NCBI RefSeq assembly: GCF_014197105.1
Contig: NZ_JACIEV010000007.1
Location: forward strand, 1 to 64,000
DNA: 64,000 bases
DNA from: Sphingomonas jinjuensis
Lineage (GTDB): Bacteria > Pseudomonadota > Alphaproteobacteria > Sphingomonadales > Sphingomonadaceae
Direction of reading: 5' to 3'
In this document: positions 26,127-35,312 of the stretch, in pieces
Layout of the letters: each line of letters starts with the position of its first letter
Position numbering within the stretch: the first letter of the stretch is position 1
The notes under the pieces: generated by a model
Seen by the model: the letters and a program-made list of their open reading frames with translations, nothing else
Database searches by the model: none
Told to the model about the DNA's origin: nothing
Program-made: the position numbers and the translations under genes

Positions 26127-28496
26127 TTACGCTGCGCGGACATCGTCCCAGCGGCGGCCGGCGAGGGCGCGGGCTTCGTCGACGGGGAGGGGGCGGCCGA
26201 AGTAATAGCCCTGGACCTTGGTACAGCCGAGCTCCTGGACCAGCTTGTGCTCGGCTTCGGTCTCGACGCCTTCCGCGGTCGTTGCCATGCCCAGGCTCTG
26301 CGCCAGCGCGACGACGGCGCGGATGATCGCGATCGCCTCCTTCACGCCCTTGGCTGCGCCCTGGACGAAGCTGCGGTCGATCTTGATCGACGAGAAGCGG
26401 GTACGGCTGAGATAGCCGAGCGACGAATAGCCGGTGCCGAAGTCGTCGAGGCTGAGCTTCACGCCGAGATCGAGCACGCGTTCCAGCGTCTTGGTCGCGC
26501 CCAGCCCTTCGTGCATGAACACGCTCTCGGTCACCTCCAGCTCGAGCCGGTCGGCGGAGAGCCCGGAATTGGCGAGCGCCGAGGCGACGACGTTGACGAA
26601 ATTGGCGTTCTGCAGCTGATCGGGCGAGACGTTGACCGCGACGCGGACATGGCCGGGCCATTTCGCCGCCTCGTCGCAGGCGGCGCGCAGCACCCATTCG
26701 CCGATCGGCTTGATGAGGCGCGATTCCTCGGCCAGCGGGATGAACTTGGCGGGCGACACGTTGCCGAATTTCGGGCTGTTCCAGCGCACCAGCGCCTCGA
26801 AGCCCTTGAGGTTGCCGGTGCCGGCATCGACGACGGGCTGGTAGTTGAGGTGGAGCTCGCCGTTCTCCAGCGCCTGGCGAAGCGCCATTTCGAGCACGCG
26901 GCGCTCCTCGGCCTGGACGTGGAGCGCAGGTTCGTAGGCGTGGAAGACACCGCGGCCCGCGTCCTTGGCGCGATAGAGCGCGAGGTCGGCCGAGCGGATC
27001 AGCATTTCCGCGGTGCGCCCGTCGCGCGGCCCCACCGCGAGGCCGACCGAGGCGCCGATGATCAGCGTGTGCTGGTCGATCTCATAGGGGCGCGAGAGCG
27101 TCTCGATGATCTCGCGCGCCAGCCGCTCCATCATGGTGATGTCGGCGGCGTTGCGCACGACCACCGCGAATTCGTCGCCGCCGAGCCGCCCGCACATCTC
27201 GTTGGCGCTCATCAGCTGCGCCAGCCGCTCCGACACGCGGCTGAGCAGCCGGTCGCCGATCGGATGGCCGAGCGTGTCGTTGACCGCCTTGAATCGGTCG
27301 AGGTCGATCATCATGAAGCCGCAGCGGCCGCCCCATTTGTCCGATTCCGCCATCGCGCGGACCAGTGTTTCGTTAATCATCAGCCGGTTGGGCAGGCCGG
27401 TCAGCGGGTCGAAGCGCGCCATGCGGTTGATCTTGTCGGCCGAGGCGCGCTGCTCGGTGACGTCGGAGCCGACGCCGCGGAAGCCAGAGAAGGCGCCCGA
27501 TTCGTCGAACCGCGGCGAGGCGGACAGCTCCCACCACCGCTCCTCGCCGTTGACGTGGATCGGCAGGCGCAGGTCGCGGAAGCTTTCGCGGCTCTTCAGC
27601 TTGTCGGCGAGGCTGCGCAGGCCGGCAGCGAAATTGCCGCTTTCCCAGGATGGGCCGGCCAGCACCTGAAGGAACGGCAGGCCGTTGATCGAGACGGGAT
27701 CGAGCCCGCAGGCGAAGGCGAAGCGCGGGGACGCCTTGACGACGCGGCGGGCGGCATCGGTTTCCCACAGCCAGTCGGCGCTCGATTCCTCGAACTCGCG
27801 CAGCAGCAGGCTGACCGTCTCGTCACGCTCCGCCAGCACGATCTGGCTGGCGCGGATCGTGACCAGCGCCCGCGCGCGGCCGAAGCAGATGGTGACGAGG
27901 AGCGCGGCGAACAGCGCCATGCCGAAGGCGGCGGGGTAGAGATGATGGCTGGCGAGGATCGCGATGCCGGCGGCGGCGATCCCGGCGAGATAGGCGAAGG
28001 TGGCGAGCGCGAGCGGCGCCATGGTCACCGCGGCGCTGGTCATCAGCACCGCAACGATGATGCCGATCCCCGCCAGGGCGCCGGCATCGAGGCCGGGCCC
28101 GAACCAGACGAGCAGCGCCGCCCAGCTCAGCGCCATCGCCACGCCTTCCCAGGCGGTGCGGCGGACGTCGTGGCCGCTCGCATAGCCATCGCCGCGGTGA
28201 TGCGACAGCAGGCGGCGGGCGCCGACGCCGAGCGCAATGGCGATGGTGGCGAGCGTCCATACGCCGATCTGCCACAGCGGTGCGGTGCCGCGCAGCAGCA
28301 TCGCCGCCGCCAGCGCGCCGAGCGCGTTGACCGCGACGTGGAGCGGCACCAGCCGGCGCGCGGCGTCGAGCTGAGTCGCGCGGATCCGACCCCATTCGGC
28401 CGCGTCCGCGCCGTCCCGCAGGCCGAGCAGGGTCAGCAGGTCGTTGGCGAAGCTGGCGGTGCTGGTGCGTCGGTTGGTCACGCGGCGGCCATACAC
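26127..28496 (-). CDS. Membrane PAS-GGDEF-EAL cyclic-di-GMP protein
   Basis: The 789-residue protein has an N-terminal membrane region of about six helices (about 50-215) and a PAS domain (about 225-350, SSADWLWETDAARRV). A GGDEF domain (about 355-515, RLGGDEF intact) and a C-terminal EAL domain (about 530-785) follow. The EAL domain retains FEALVRW, the metal-binding DDFGTGYSSLGYL and AEGVET motifs. Both the cyclase and phosphodiesterase signatures are preserved, so either or both activities may be present. The PAS domain suggests control by a ligand or redox cue. It is a monocistronic minus-strand gene, separated by about 35 bp from the divergent EF-hand gene. Confidence 0.92.
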   Translation of the reverse strand: MYGRRVTNRRTSTASFANDLLTLLGLRDGADAAEWGRIRATQLDAARRLVPLHVAVNALGALAAAMLLRGTAPLWQIGVWTLATIAIALGVGARRLLSHHRGDGYASGHDVRRTAWEGVAMALSWAALLVWFGPGLDAGALAGIGIIVAVLMTSAAVTMAPLALATFAYLAGIAAAGIAILASHHLYPAAFGMALFAALLVTICFGRARALVTIRASQIVLAERDETVSLLLREFEESSADWLWETDAARRVVKASPRFAFACGLDPVSINGLPFLQVLAGPSWESGNFAAGLRSLADKLKSRESFRDLRLPIHVNGEERWWELSASPRFDESGAFSGFRGVGSDVTEQRASADKINRMARFDPLTGLPNRLMINETLVRAMAESDKWGGRCGFMMIDLDRFKAVNDTLGHPIGDRLLSRVSERLAQLMSANEMCGRLGGDEFAVVVRNAADITMMERLAREIIETLSRPYEIDQHTLIIGASVGLAVGPRDGRTAEMLIRSADLALYRAKDAGRGVFHAYEPALHVQAEERRVLEMALRQALENGELHLNYQPVVDAGTGNLKGFEALVRWNSPKFGNVSPAKFIPLAEESRLIKPIGEWVLRAACDEAAKWPGHVRVAVNVSPDQLQNANFVNVVASALANSGLSADRLELEVTESVFMHEGLGATKTLERVLDLGVKLSLDDFGTGYSSLGYLSRTRFSSIKIDRSFVQGAAKGVKEAIAIIRAVVALAQSLGMATTAEGVETEAEHKLVQELGCTKVQGYYFGRPLPVDEARALAGRRWDDVRAA

Positions 28497-28533
28497 TGGC
28501 TCAGGTTAGCGGATCGTTTCCGATACGGCGGAA

Positions 28534-29001
28534 ATGGTCGCTTCCCTTGCGCTGGCTGTTGCGCCATCGCGGCGCGCGATGGTGCTTGCCCTGCTCATGT
28601 CGCTGATCCCGGTTCCGCAGGTCGGCGACCAGGTCCTGGCGCCGTTCAAGGCCCTGCCGCCGCGCGGGGGCAAGACGGTGGCCGTCGATCCCGAGCCGTC
28701 CCCGTTCGCCAGCCCGGCGGTACAGGCGGACGTCCGCCGGCTGGTCGACCGCGACTTCGCGCGCTTCGATCGCGACGGCGACGGGCGACTCGACCAGGCG
28801 GAGTTCGCACGCTGGATGGTGGCGCTGACGATCGGCGGGCAGGGCACGGCGCAGCGCAGCTGGGTCGAAACCGCCTATCGCCAGGCCGACGCCAACATGA
28901 GCGGCGGCATCGACCGCGCGGAACTGACCGCGTTCATCGGCAAGACGACGGGCTGGCGGCTGGAGTCGGGTTCTACGGCGAGAGCGGGGCCGGCGGGGTG
29001 A
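28534..29001 (+). CDS. EF-hand calcium-binding protein
   Basis: The 155-residue product has a hydrophobic N-terminus (about 5-30) that could be a signal or anchor. Two EF-hand loops follow, DRDGDGRLDQAEF (about 79-91) and DANMSGGIDRAEL (about 118-130). The first loop has all canonical calcium-ligand positions and the second nearly so. A start at the Met of residue 16 is possible and would give a tidier signal peptide. Secreted EF-hand proteins of this size are common in Sphingomonas, with unknown partners. Confidence 0.8.
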   Translation: MVASLALAVAPSRRAMVLALLMSLIPVPQVGDQVLAPFKALPPRGGKTVAVDPEPSPFASPAVQADVRRLVDRDFARFDRDGDGRLDQAEFARWMVALTIGGQGTAQRSWVETAYRQADANMSGGIDRAELTAFIGKTTGWRLESGSTARAGPAG

Positions 29002-29191
29002 GGAAGATTGCGCGACGCCGCGGCTGCTGCTGCGCGAGGGGCCTGAGTGGGACTGCTGACCGCCGAGGTTGCGCAACGCTAAACGCGCTTAATTCTGAAG
29101 TGTCTAGAGTCGGTGGATCGATCCGGCGACGCCGTCTGGGCACGTGCCTCCCAGCACCTCACGATAGCCCAGCGCCTTGCACGATCTTTGC

Positions 29192-29953
29192 TTATCTCCG
29201 CAGGATTTGAACGGCTGGCGACAGTGAAAGCGGCCTGCTCGCCCTCGAAGTGCCTGCTAGAAGAGGTTTCAGCCACGGGAAGACCGCGTCGAGTGGGCGA
29301 TCCACGGGGGAGTTGGTCGGTTCAACATAGATATCGATCTGCGGATATGTGGATCGGGTAAAACCGTAAGCTTGTGCAGTTATCTCTCGGAGTGCTTCAG
29401 GGGTTTTGGGGTTTTGGCTGTACGCTATTTTGAAGCATATTCGAACCTCCCCCTGCTTAGGGGCACCTGCCTGGTTCGATTGAGATGTAGTGAAGAGTGA
29501 CGGTTTGCATACGAGTCTCTTTCTGGTAAGCGGAGTATTGGCTATCGCGCTTAGTCTTGCGATTTCGTCGTGCCCAGCGTAATGGGCGTCGTTGCCGTAT
29601 ACTAACCTCGGGAGGGTTCCAGCATCTTCGGATGGTGCGACCCTGGGGCCCTTCATCTGCTCTGGCCGCCAACGTTGAAGCAAGAGCACCAAAACGCTTC
29701 CGTCGCCTAGCCGGACTGGTACAGCGTCTCCCGCAAAGCTTGCGCTAAATTCGTCCATCATCCTGACGGGCGGGCGAGTTAAGACGAGTTGCCATACGGC
29801 GGACCCCTTGTGCGTTTCCAATCCATCATGAACGACAACGCTAATGCGATAGCGAAACTCCGCTGATCGGGGTGTATCGGCACCCATTGTGCACCCTGTA
29901 AAAAGCACTATCAAAGTTGTTTGTAGAACTGCTTTATACATTAGCAATCTCAA
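29192..29953 (-). CDS. Putative lipoprotein in an AT-richer islet
   Basis: The 253-residue protein has a short N-terminal hydrophobic segment ending in the lipobox-like LFTGC (Cys21), so the mature protein is probably lipid-anchored. The rest looks like a soluble alpha/beta domain with no motif I recognise. Its codons and flanks are visibly richer in A and T than the surrounding genes, suggesting recent acquisition. A start four codons later (Met5) is possible. The frame is open without interruption and the protein looks genuine. Confidence 0.6.
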   Translation of the reverse strand: MRLLMYKAVLQTTLIVLFTGCTMGADTPRSAEFRYRISVVVHDGLETHKGSAVWQLVLTRPPVRMMDEFSASFAGDAVPVRLGDGSVLVLLLQRWRPEQMKGPRVAPSEDAGTLPRLVYGNDAHYAGHDEIARLSAIANTPLTRKRLVCKPSLFTTSQSNQAGAPKQGEVRICFKIAYSQNPKTPEALREITAQAYGFTRSTYPQIDIYVEPTNSPVDRPLDAVFPWLKPLLAGTSRASRPLSLSPAVQILRR

Positions 29954-30222
29954 TGATGGGTTCCATGGTGCAGACTCGACGTTCTCACGTCCAAAGTGTC
30001 AAATAGGAAATTAGTGCCTCAAAGGCTAAGCTGTTATTGATGAGGATCGGTTTCCATATGATCATTACCACCGATACAGGCTATATTTTGACGAGTTACC
30101 GAAGTGCTCTGCAACAATACTCGCATTCCGCAGGGTTGCGTAGGGTAACACCGGATGGGGCGTCCGCAAATGGGGGCGTAAGCGGACATTCGTATCGACC
30201 ACGACACCTCAATCCCACCCCA
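29954..30222. other. AT-richer intergenic region with a GTCCGC...GCGGAC hairpin
   Basis: No credible gene is seen between the lipoprotein and radC. The base composition stays lower in G and C up to about 30160. A hairpin with arms GTCCGC (30162-30167) and GCGGAC (30182-30187) lies at the right edge. Similar GTCCGC-type palindromes are familiar as dispersed intergenic repeats in alphaproteobacteria, as far as I recall. Confidence 0.45.
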
Positions 30223-30906
30223 TCAAATCAACCCCTGCGCCCTCAGGCTCGCATGGCCGTTGCGGCCGATGATGACGTGGTCGTGGACGGCGATGCCGAG
30301 GCGCTTGCCGACGTCGACGATCTGGCGCGTCACCTCGATGTCGGCGCGGCTGGGGCTCGGGTCGCCCGAGGGGTGGTTGTGGACGAGGATGATCGCCGCC
30401 GAGCCGAGGTCGATCGCGCGGCGGATCACTTCGCGGACGTGGACGGCGGCCTGGTCGATCGAGCCTTCGCTCATCACCTCGTCGCGGACCAGCATGTTGC
30501 GGCTGTTGAGGTGGAGGACGCGGAACCGCTCGGTCAGGTCGTGTGCCATGTCGGCACGCAGATAGTCGAGCAGCGCCTGCCAGTTGGCGAGCACCGGTCG
30601 CTCGGCGACGTCGGTACGCAGCAGGCGGATCGCGGCGGCATGAGCGATCTTGATCGCCGCCGCCGACGTCTCGCCCATCCCCGGCACCCGGCCGAGCGCC
30701 TCGGCATCGGCGGTCAGCAGCCCGCCGATGCCGCCGAATTCGCGCAGCAGCGCCTTGGCGAGCGGCTTGGTGTCGCGGCGCGGGATGGCGAGCGCGAGGA
30801 GATATTCGATCAGCTCGTGATCGAGCAGCGCGTCGCCGCCGCCTACGAGCAGCCGTTCGCGCAGGCGGGCACGGTGGCCTTGGGCATCGGGCGGGGTGTC
30901 GGCCAT
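30223..30906 (-). CDS. radC: RadC family JAB-domain protein
   Basis: The 227-residue protein has an N-terminal helix-hairpin-helix region (LGRVPGMGETSAAAIKIA) and a C-terminal JAB/MPN metalloprotease-like domain with the diagnostic HNHPSGDPSPSRAD. Despite its name, the family's role in DNA repair is not established; it occurs both on chromosomes and mobile elements. I chose the ATG at 30906, since the extension to 30954 does not match the family. It lies at the edge of the AT-richer islet. Confidence 0.92.
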   Translation of the reverse strand: MADTPPDAQGHRARLRERLLVGGGDALLDHELIEYLLALAIPRRDTKPLAKALLREFGGIGGLLTADAEALGRVPGMGETSAAAIKIAHAAAIRLLRTDVAERPVLANWQALLDYLRADMAHDLTERFRVLHLNSRNMLVRDEVMSEGSIDQAAVHVREVIRRAIDLGSAAIILVHNHPSGDPSPSRADIEVTRQIVDVGKRLGIAVHDHVIIGRNGHASLRAQGLI

Positions 30907-31010
30907 TAGGGGCACGCTATCCGCCGCGCGGGCGCACGGGAAGCCGGTTTGCATCGCCGGCCCGCCAGCGCTTAAGGGGAGGGCAAGGCACCGCGGAGTA
31001 GACGACAGGC

Positions 31011-34000
31011 GTGGAGGAGACCGAGCAGCCGTCCCGCCGCCGCCCGATCCCGCGGCTCGGCCGTAGGGGTCGTATCCTCAGCGGCCTCGCGCTTGCCGTG
31101 CTGGCGGTGCTGGTCGCGCTGTGGATCGAGCGACGGCCGATCGCGAGCCGTTTCATCGACGACACGCTGGCGGCGAAGGGGGTTCCGGCGCGTTATCGGA
31201 TCGAGGCGCTGGCGCCGGGGCGGCAGCGGCTGACGAACGTCGTCATCGGCGATCCGGCACGGCCCGACCTGGTCGCCGACTGGATCGAGACGCGTACCGG
31301 CTTTGGCTTCGATGGACCGCGGCTGGTCGGCGTGCGCGCGGGGCGGGTTCGAGTATCGGCGCGGCTGGTGGATGGGCGGGTGTCGCTCGGCAGCCTCGAC
31401 CGGCTGATGGGGCCGCCGTCCGGCAAGCCCTTCACGCTGCCCGCGCTCGACGTCGCCATCGAGGAGGCGCGGATCGCGCTGGCGACGCCTTATGGCGCGG
31501 CGCGGATCGCGGTGAGCGGCGCGGGGCGGCTCGACGATGGCTTTTCCGGGCGTGCGCGGCTGAGCACGCCGCGGCTGGTGGTGGGTGGCTGCTCCCTGGC
31601 GCAGACCAGCGGCGAGCTTCGGCTGTGGGTCGACGCCCGCCGGCCGCACGTGATGGGGCCGGTTCGCGCCGACGCGGTGGCCTGCGACGGCGTTGCGGTG
31701 ACACGGCCGGCGGCGACGATCGAGCTGGGTTTCAGCGAATCCCTCGCCGACTGGAGCGGCCACGCACGGATCGGCACGGGGCGGGTGGCGACGGCGGCGG
31801 TGACGGCCGCGTCGCTGGCGGGGCAGGTGACGCTCGACGGCAGCGGCAAGGGCGGCGGGGGACGCGTGGCGTTGACGGCGCGGGCATTGTCGCGGCCCTC
31901 GCTGACCGCCGCCGCCGCCGCCGCGACGGTGTCGGGTGATTATCGCTACGGCCAAGCGCCCGGCTTCGCGGGACGGGTCGTCGTTCAGCAGGCGCGGGCC
32001 GCGTCCGTGCCGCGGATCGCGGCGCCGGGCACGCCGCTGGCCCCGCTTGCCGAGGCCTTGAGCCGCGCCGTGGCGGCAGCGGGACGCGACCTCGACGGCG
32101 AGGCGGCGCTGGTCGTCGATCGCGCCGGAATGATCGTCCGCGACGTCGCGGTGACGGCGGCATCAGGAGCGGTGGCGCGGCTGAGCGGGCGCGGCATCGG
32201 CTATGGCTGGCAGCGCGGGCTGGCGTCGGTCGATGGCGTGCTGGCGGTGTCGGGCGGCGGCTTGCCGGGCGTCGAGGCGAGCGTGGCGCGAACGCCCGCC
32301 GGCGTGCTGACGGGGACCGCGCGGGTGGCGCGCTACGCCGCCGGCGACGCGTCGCTGGCGCTGGCGCCGATCGCGTTCCGGCTCGATGGGGATCGCGGGC
32401 GGTTCGAGACGGTGGCGCTGGTCAGCGGGCCGCTCGGCAACGGTCGCATCGATGGCTTGCGCTTGCCGCTGACGATCGAGCGGCGCGGCGGTGTGCTGGC
32501 GATCAATCCCGGCTGCACGCCGCTCGCGTGGACGCGGCTGGCGATGTCGGGGTTGGTGCTCGATCCGACGACGCTGACGCTATGCCCGACCGGCGGCACG
32601 CTGGTGCGGGTCGACGGTACTGGCGTCGACGGTGGCGCGCGACTGGCGGCGACGCGGCTGGCGGGGCGGATCGGGGCGACACCGCTGGCGGTCACGTTGA
32701 AGGGCGGCGGCGTCCGACTCGGCGATCGCGGTTTTGCACTGAGCGGCGTCGAGGCTCGGCTGGGTCGGCCAGAGAGCCTGACCGTCATCACTGCGGCGAC
32801 GCTCGACGGGCGGCTCACCGAGCGCGGCGTGGCGGGGCGGTTCGCCGGCGGTGGCGGGCGGATCGGCGCGGTACCGCTGCGGCTGTCGAAGGCGGCGGGT
32901 GACTGGCGCTTCGCCGACGGTGCGTTGACGCTTGGCGGGACGCTGGCGGTTGCCGACACCGCGACGCCGGCGCGGTTCAATCCGCTCAACGGTCGCGACG
33001 TGACGCTGACGCTGGCGGGCAACGTCATCCGCGCGACCGGAACGCTGATCGCACCCGACACCGATGTCCGCGTTGCCGACGTCGGGATCGAGCAACGGCT
33101 GGCGAGCGGCACCGGCAGCGCCGATCTGACGGTGCCCGGCATCACCTTCGCCAAGGCGTTCCAGCCCGACCGGCTGACGCCGATCACCTTCGGCGTGATC
33201 GCCGACGTCCGCGGCACCGTGTCGGGATCGGGACGGATCGCCTGGGGGCCCGGGGGCGTGACGTCGACCGGCACCTTCACGACGCAGGGCATGGACCTTG
33301 CCGCCGCCTTCGGCCCGGTGACGGGTCTGAGCGGGACGATCCGCTTCACCGACCTGCTCGCGCTGGAAAGCGCGCCGGGGCAGGTGGCGACGGTGGCCTC
33401 GATCAACCCCGGTATCGCGGTGACCGATGGCCGCGTCGTCTATCAGACGCTGCCCGGCACGCGGGTGCGGGTGGAAGGCGCGCGCTGGCCCTTCGCGGGC
33501 GGATCGCTGACGCTCGACCCGACGCTGCTCGACTTCTCCTCCGCCGAGGCGCGGCGGCTGACCTTCCGCGTGACCGGCGCCGCCGCCGACCAGTTCCTCC
33601 AGCAGTTCGATTTTTCGAACCTCAATGCCACCGGCACCTTCGACGGGGTGCTGCCGATGATCTTCGACGATGCCGGCGGGCGGATCGAGGGCGGGCGGCT
33701 GACCGCGCGGCCGGGCGGCGGCGGCATCGCCTATGTCGGCGACCTGACGCAAAAGGATCTGGGGTTCTGGGGCAACCTTGCCTTCCAGTCGCTCAAGTCG
33801 CTGCGCTATCGCAACCTCGACATCCGCATGAACGGCCCGCTGGCGGGCGAGATGGTGACCGACGTGCGCTTCGCCGGGGTCAGCCAGGGCGCGGGCGCAA
33901 AGTCGAACTTCCTGATCCGCCGGCTCCAGAAGCTGCCGTTCGTGTTCAACATCCGCATCAAGGCGCCATTCCGCGGGCTGATCGATTCGGCGCAGTCGTT

Positions 34001-34109
34001 CTACGACCCGCACCGCCTGATCCAGCGCAACCTGCCGACGCTGCTGCGCGAGCAGAACCGCCGGACCGCTCCTTCCATTCAGCCCCCTGCAAGCGAGACC
34101 GTGCCATGA
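31011..34109 (+). CDS. YdbH-like intermembrane lipid-transport protein
   Basis: The 1032-residue protein has one N-terminal membrane anchor (about 22-42, LSGLALAVLAVLVALWI). A very long region of repetitive beta-strands follows, as in AsmA/TamB-type bridge proteins. The C-terminal part (about 860-1010, with QFLQQFDFSNLNATGTFDGVLP) is typical of the YdbH/dicarboxylate-transport family. In E. coli YdbH spans the periplasm with the lipoprotein YnbE to carry phospholipids to the outer membrane. Here it is followed by ynbE-like and ydbL-like genes with overlapping stop and start, so the module is conserved. The start may be GTG at 31011. Confidence 0.85.
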   Translation: MEETEQPSRRRPIPRLGRRGRILSGLALAVLAVLVALWIERRPIASRFIDDTLAAKGVPARYRIEALAPGRQRLTNVVIGDPARPDLVADWIETRTGFGFDGPRLVGVRAGRVRVSARLVDGRVSLGSLDRLMGPPSGKPFTLPALDVAIEEARIALATPYGAARIAVSGAGRLDDGFSGRARLSTPRLVVGGCSLAQTSGELRLWVDARRPHVMGPVRADAVACDGVAVTRPAATIELGFSESLADWSGHARIGTGRVATAAVTAASLAGQVTLDGSGKGGGGRVALTARALSRPSLTAAAAAATVSGDYRYGQAPGFAGRVVVQQARAASVPRIAAPGTPLAPLAEALSRAVAAAGRDLDGEAALVVDRAGMIVRDVAVTAASGAVARLSGRGIGYGWQRGLASVDGVLAVSGGGLPGVEASVARTPAGVLTGTARVARYAAGDASLALAPIAFRLDGDRGRFETVALVSGPLGNGRIDGLRLPLTIERRGGVLAINPGCTPLAWTRLAMSGLVLDPTTLTLCPTGGTLVRVDGTGVDGGARLAATRLAGRIGATPLAVTLKGGGVRLGDRGFALSGVEARLGRPESLTVITAATLDGRLTERGVAGRFAGGGGRIGAVPLRLSKAAGDWRFADGALTLGGTLAVADTATPARFNPLNGRDVTLTLAGNVIRATGTLIAPDTDVRVADVGIEQRLASGTGSADLTVPGITFAKAFQPDRLTPITFGVIADVRGTVSGSGRIAWGPGGVTSTGTFTTQGMDLAAAFGPVTGLSGTIRFTDLLALESAPGQVATVASINPGIAVTDGRVVYQTLPGTRVRVEGARWPFAGGSLTLDPTLLDFSSAEARRLTFRVTGAAADQFLQQFDFSNLNATGTFDGVLPMIFDDAGGRIEGGRLTARPGGGGIAYVGDLTQKDLGFWGNLAFQSLKSLRYRNLDIRMNGPLAGEMVTDVRFAGVSQGAGAKSNFLIRRLQKLPFVFNIRIKAPFRGLIDSAQSFYDPHRLIQRNLPTLLREQNRRTAPSIQPPASETVP

Positions 34110-34324
34110 GGATATTGACGTTGGCGACAAGGAGCGCGACCGTTCCGACGATGGGCAAGTGGATGGCGATCGGGCTGGCTTTTTCGAGCGGCGGATGCGT
34201 CAACATCTCCGCGCCGGACAAGCCGATCGAGATCAATCTGAACATCAACGTGACGCAGGAAGTGGTCTATCGCCTCGACAATGATGCGAAGAACCTGATC
34301 CAGCAGCAGCCGGGAATCTTTTGA
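34106..34324 (+). CDS. YnbE-like outer-membrane lipoprotein
   Basis: The 72-residue protein has a lipoprotein signal with the cleavage region FSSGGC followed by VNISAPDKPIEINLNI. The block INVTQEVVYRLDNDAKNLI is characteristic of the YnbE family. In E. coli YnbE multimerises with YdbH to complete the transenvelope bridge. Its ATG overlaps the TGA of the YdbH-like gene. A start at the second Met (about residue 16, MGKWMAIG) would give a shorter, more typical signal peptide. Confidence 0.85.
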   Translation: MRILTLATRSATVPTMGKWMAIGLAFSSGGCVNISAPDKPIEINLNINVTQEVVYRLDNDAKNLIQQQPGIF

Positions 34325-34329
34325 CCGCC

Positions 34330-34710
34330 ATGACCAAGAAAGCCTTTTTCCTCGCCGGCCTGGGTGCCGCGCTGATCGGCCTTGGCGCCGCGACGGCCTA
34401 TGCCCAGCGCGACCCCGCCTATGCCGCCGCCCGCGCCGCCGGGCAGGTTGGCGAGCAGCCCGACGGCTATCTCGGCGTCGTCAGCGGCGGCGCGGATGTC
34501 CAGGCAATCGTCAACAACATCAACATCCAGCGCAAGGCGGCCTATACCCGCAGCGCCGCCGCGGCGGGGGCGACGGTAGAGCAGTTCGCCTTCACCAGCG
34601 GCTGCAACCTGATCGCTCAGACCAAGCCGGGCGAGATGTATCGGACGCCGGGAGGCTCGTGGGAGAAGCGAGGGTCCGGCGCGCCGCAGCGTGATCCGCG
34701 CTGTGCGTGA
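34330..34710 (+). CDS. YdbL family periplasmic protein (DUF1318)
   Basis: The 126-residue protein has a signal peptide ending at AYAQR. The DUF1318 core includes GYLGVVSGGADVQAIVNNIN and the NIQRKAAYTRSAAAAGATVEQFAFTSG segment. In E. coli YdbL modulates the YdbH-YnbE complex. The first good ATG is at 34330, six bases after the YnbE stop, so all three genes are one operon. A repeat follows at 34751, not a T-tract terminator. Confidence 0.88.
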   Translation: MTKKAFFLAGLGAALIGLGAATAYAQRDPAYAAARAAGQVGEQPDGYLGVVSGGADVQAIVNNINIQRKAAYTRSAAAAGATVEQFAFTSGCNLIAQTKPGEMYRTPGGSWEKRGSGAPQRDPRCA

Positions 34711-34750
34711 CATCGCCGATGACGGGAGGGTAGGCGGATCGTCCAACCCT

Positions 34751-34837
34751 CCGTCATCCTGAACTTGGTTCAGGATCGCTCGCGACATCGCGATTCGCTT
34801 CTGCTGCACCAGATGCCGAAACGAGTTCGGCATGACG
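34751..34837. repeat. Paired-hairpin repeat, family A, copy 1
   Basis: The left arm CCTGAActtggTTCAGG and the right arm TGCCGAAacgagTTCGGCA each form a hairpin. The outer GTCAT and ATGAC ends make the whole unit an imperfect inverted repeat (REPIN-like). It lies between the ydbL-like gene and atpI. Confidence 0.8.
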
Positions 34838-35000
34838 ATGTTGGAGGGGATACGCACTTCCTTTGCGCCCCGGCAGCACCGTCACCCGGTTGACTTGATG
34901 ACAACCCGTTTATAAACGCGCCGACAGCACGGGCTTGCCCGTTGCGGCGTCTCGTCGCCGGCCGCAGGGTCCGGCGGCGTTTTTCTATCAGGATCCCTCC

Positions 35001-35285
35001 TTGGCCGACGACCACCAGATCGACGACCTCGACCGGCGCATCGCGACTGCGCGTGCGGCCGATCGTGCGCGCGCGACCGGTGGGCACAAGCCGGCGAAGG
35101 GATATAGCCAGGGTGCCCGCGTCCTGGCCGAACTGGTGGGCGCGCCGCTCGGCGGCGGCTTGCTGGGCTGGGCGCTCGATCGCTGGCTCGGCACCGCGCC
35201 GTGGCTGATGATCGTGCTGCTGGTGCTCGCGATCGTCGTCGCGGGCCGTAACATCTATCGTATTTCGCAGGAGCGCGCCGAATGA
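35001..35285 (+). CDS. atpI: ATP synthase protein I
   Basis: The 94-residue protein has a charged N-terminus (DDLDRRIATARAADRAR) and two membrane helices (about 38-58 and 65-86) with the GGGLLGWALDRWLGTAPW turn typical of the AtpI/AtpZ family, which helps assemble the c-ring or handles magnesium. I chose TTG at 35001 because AGGA lies 7 bp upstream and the upstream extension is unlike protein. It opens the Fo gene cluster. Confidence 0.85.
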   Translation: MADDHQIDDLDRRIATARAADRARATGGHKPAKGYSQGARVLAELVGAPLGGGLLGWALDRWLGTAPWLMIVLLVLAIVVAGRNIYRISQERAE

Positions 35286-35312
35286 TCGCGCCCGCCATCA
35301 TCGAGGGTACGC

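Noticed and set aside
26247-29210. A 987-codon plus-strand frame opposite the PAS-GGDEF-EAL gene
   Set aside because: The sense gene has perfect GGDEF and EAL motifs, while this frame has none and is a compositional by-product.
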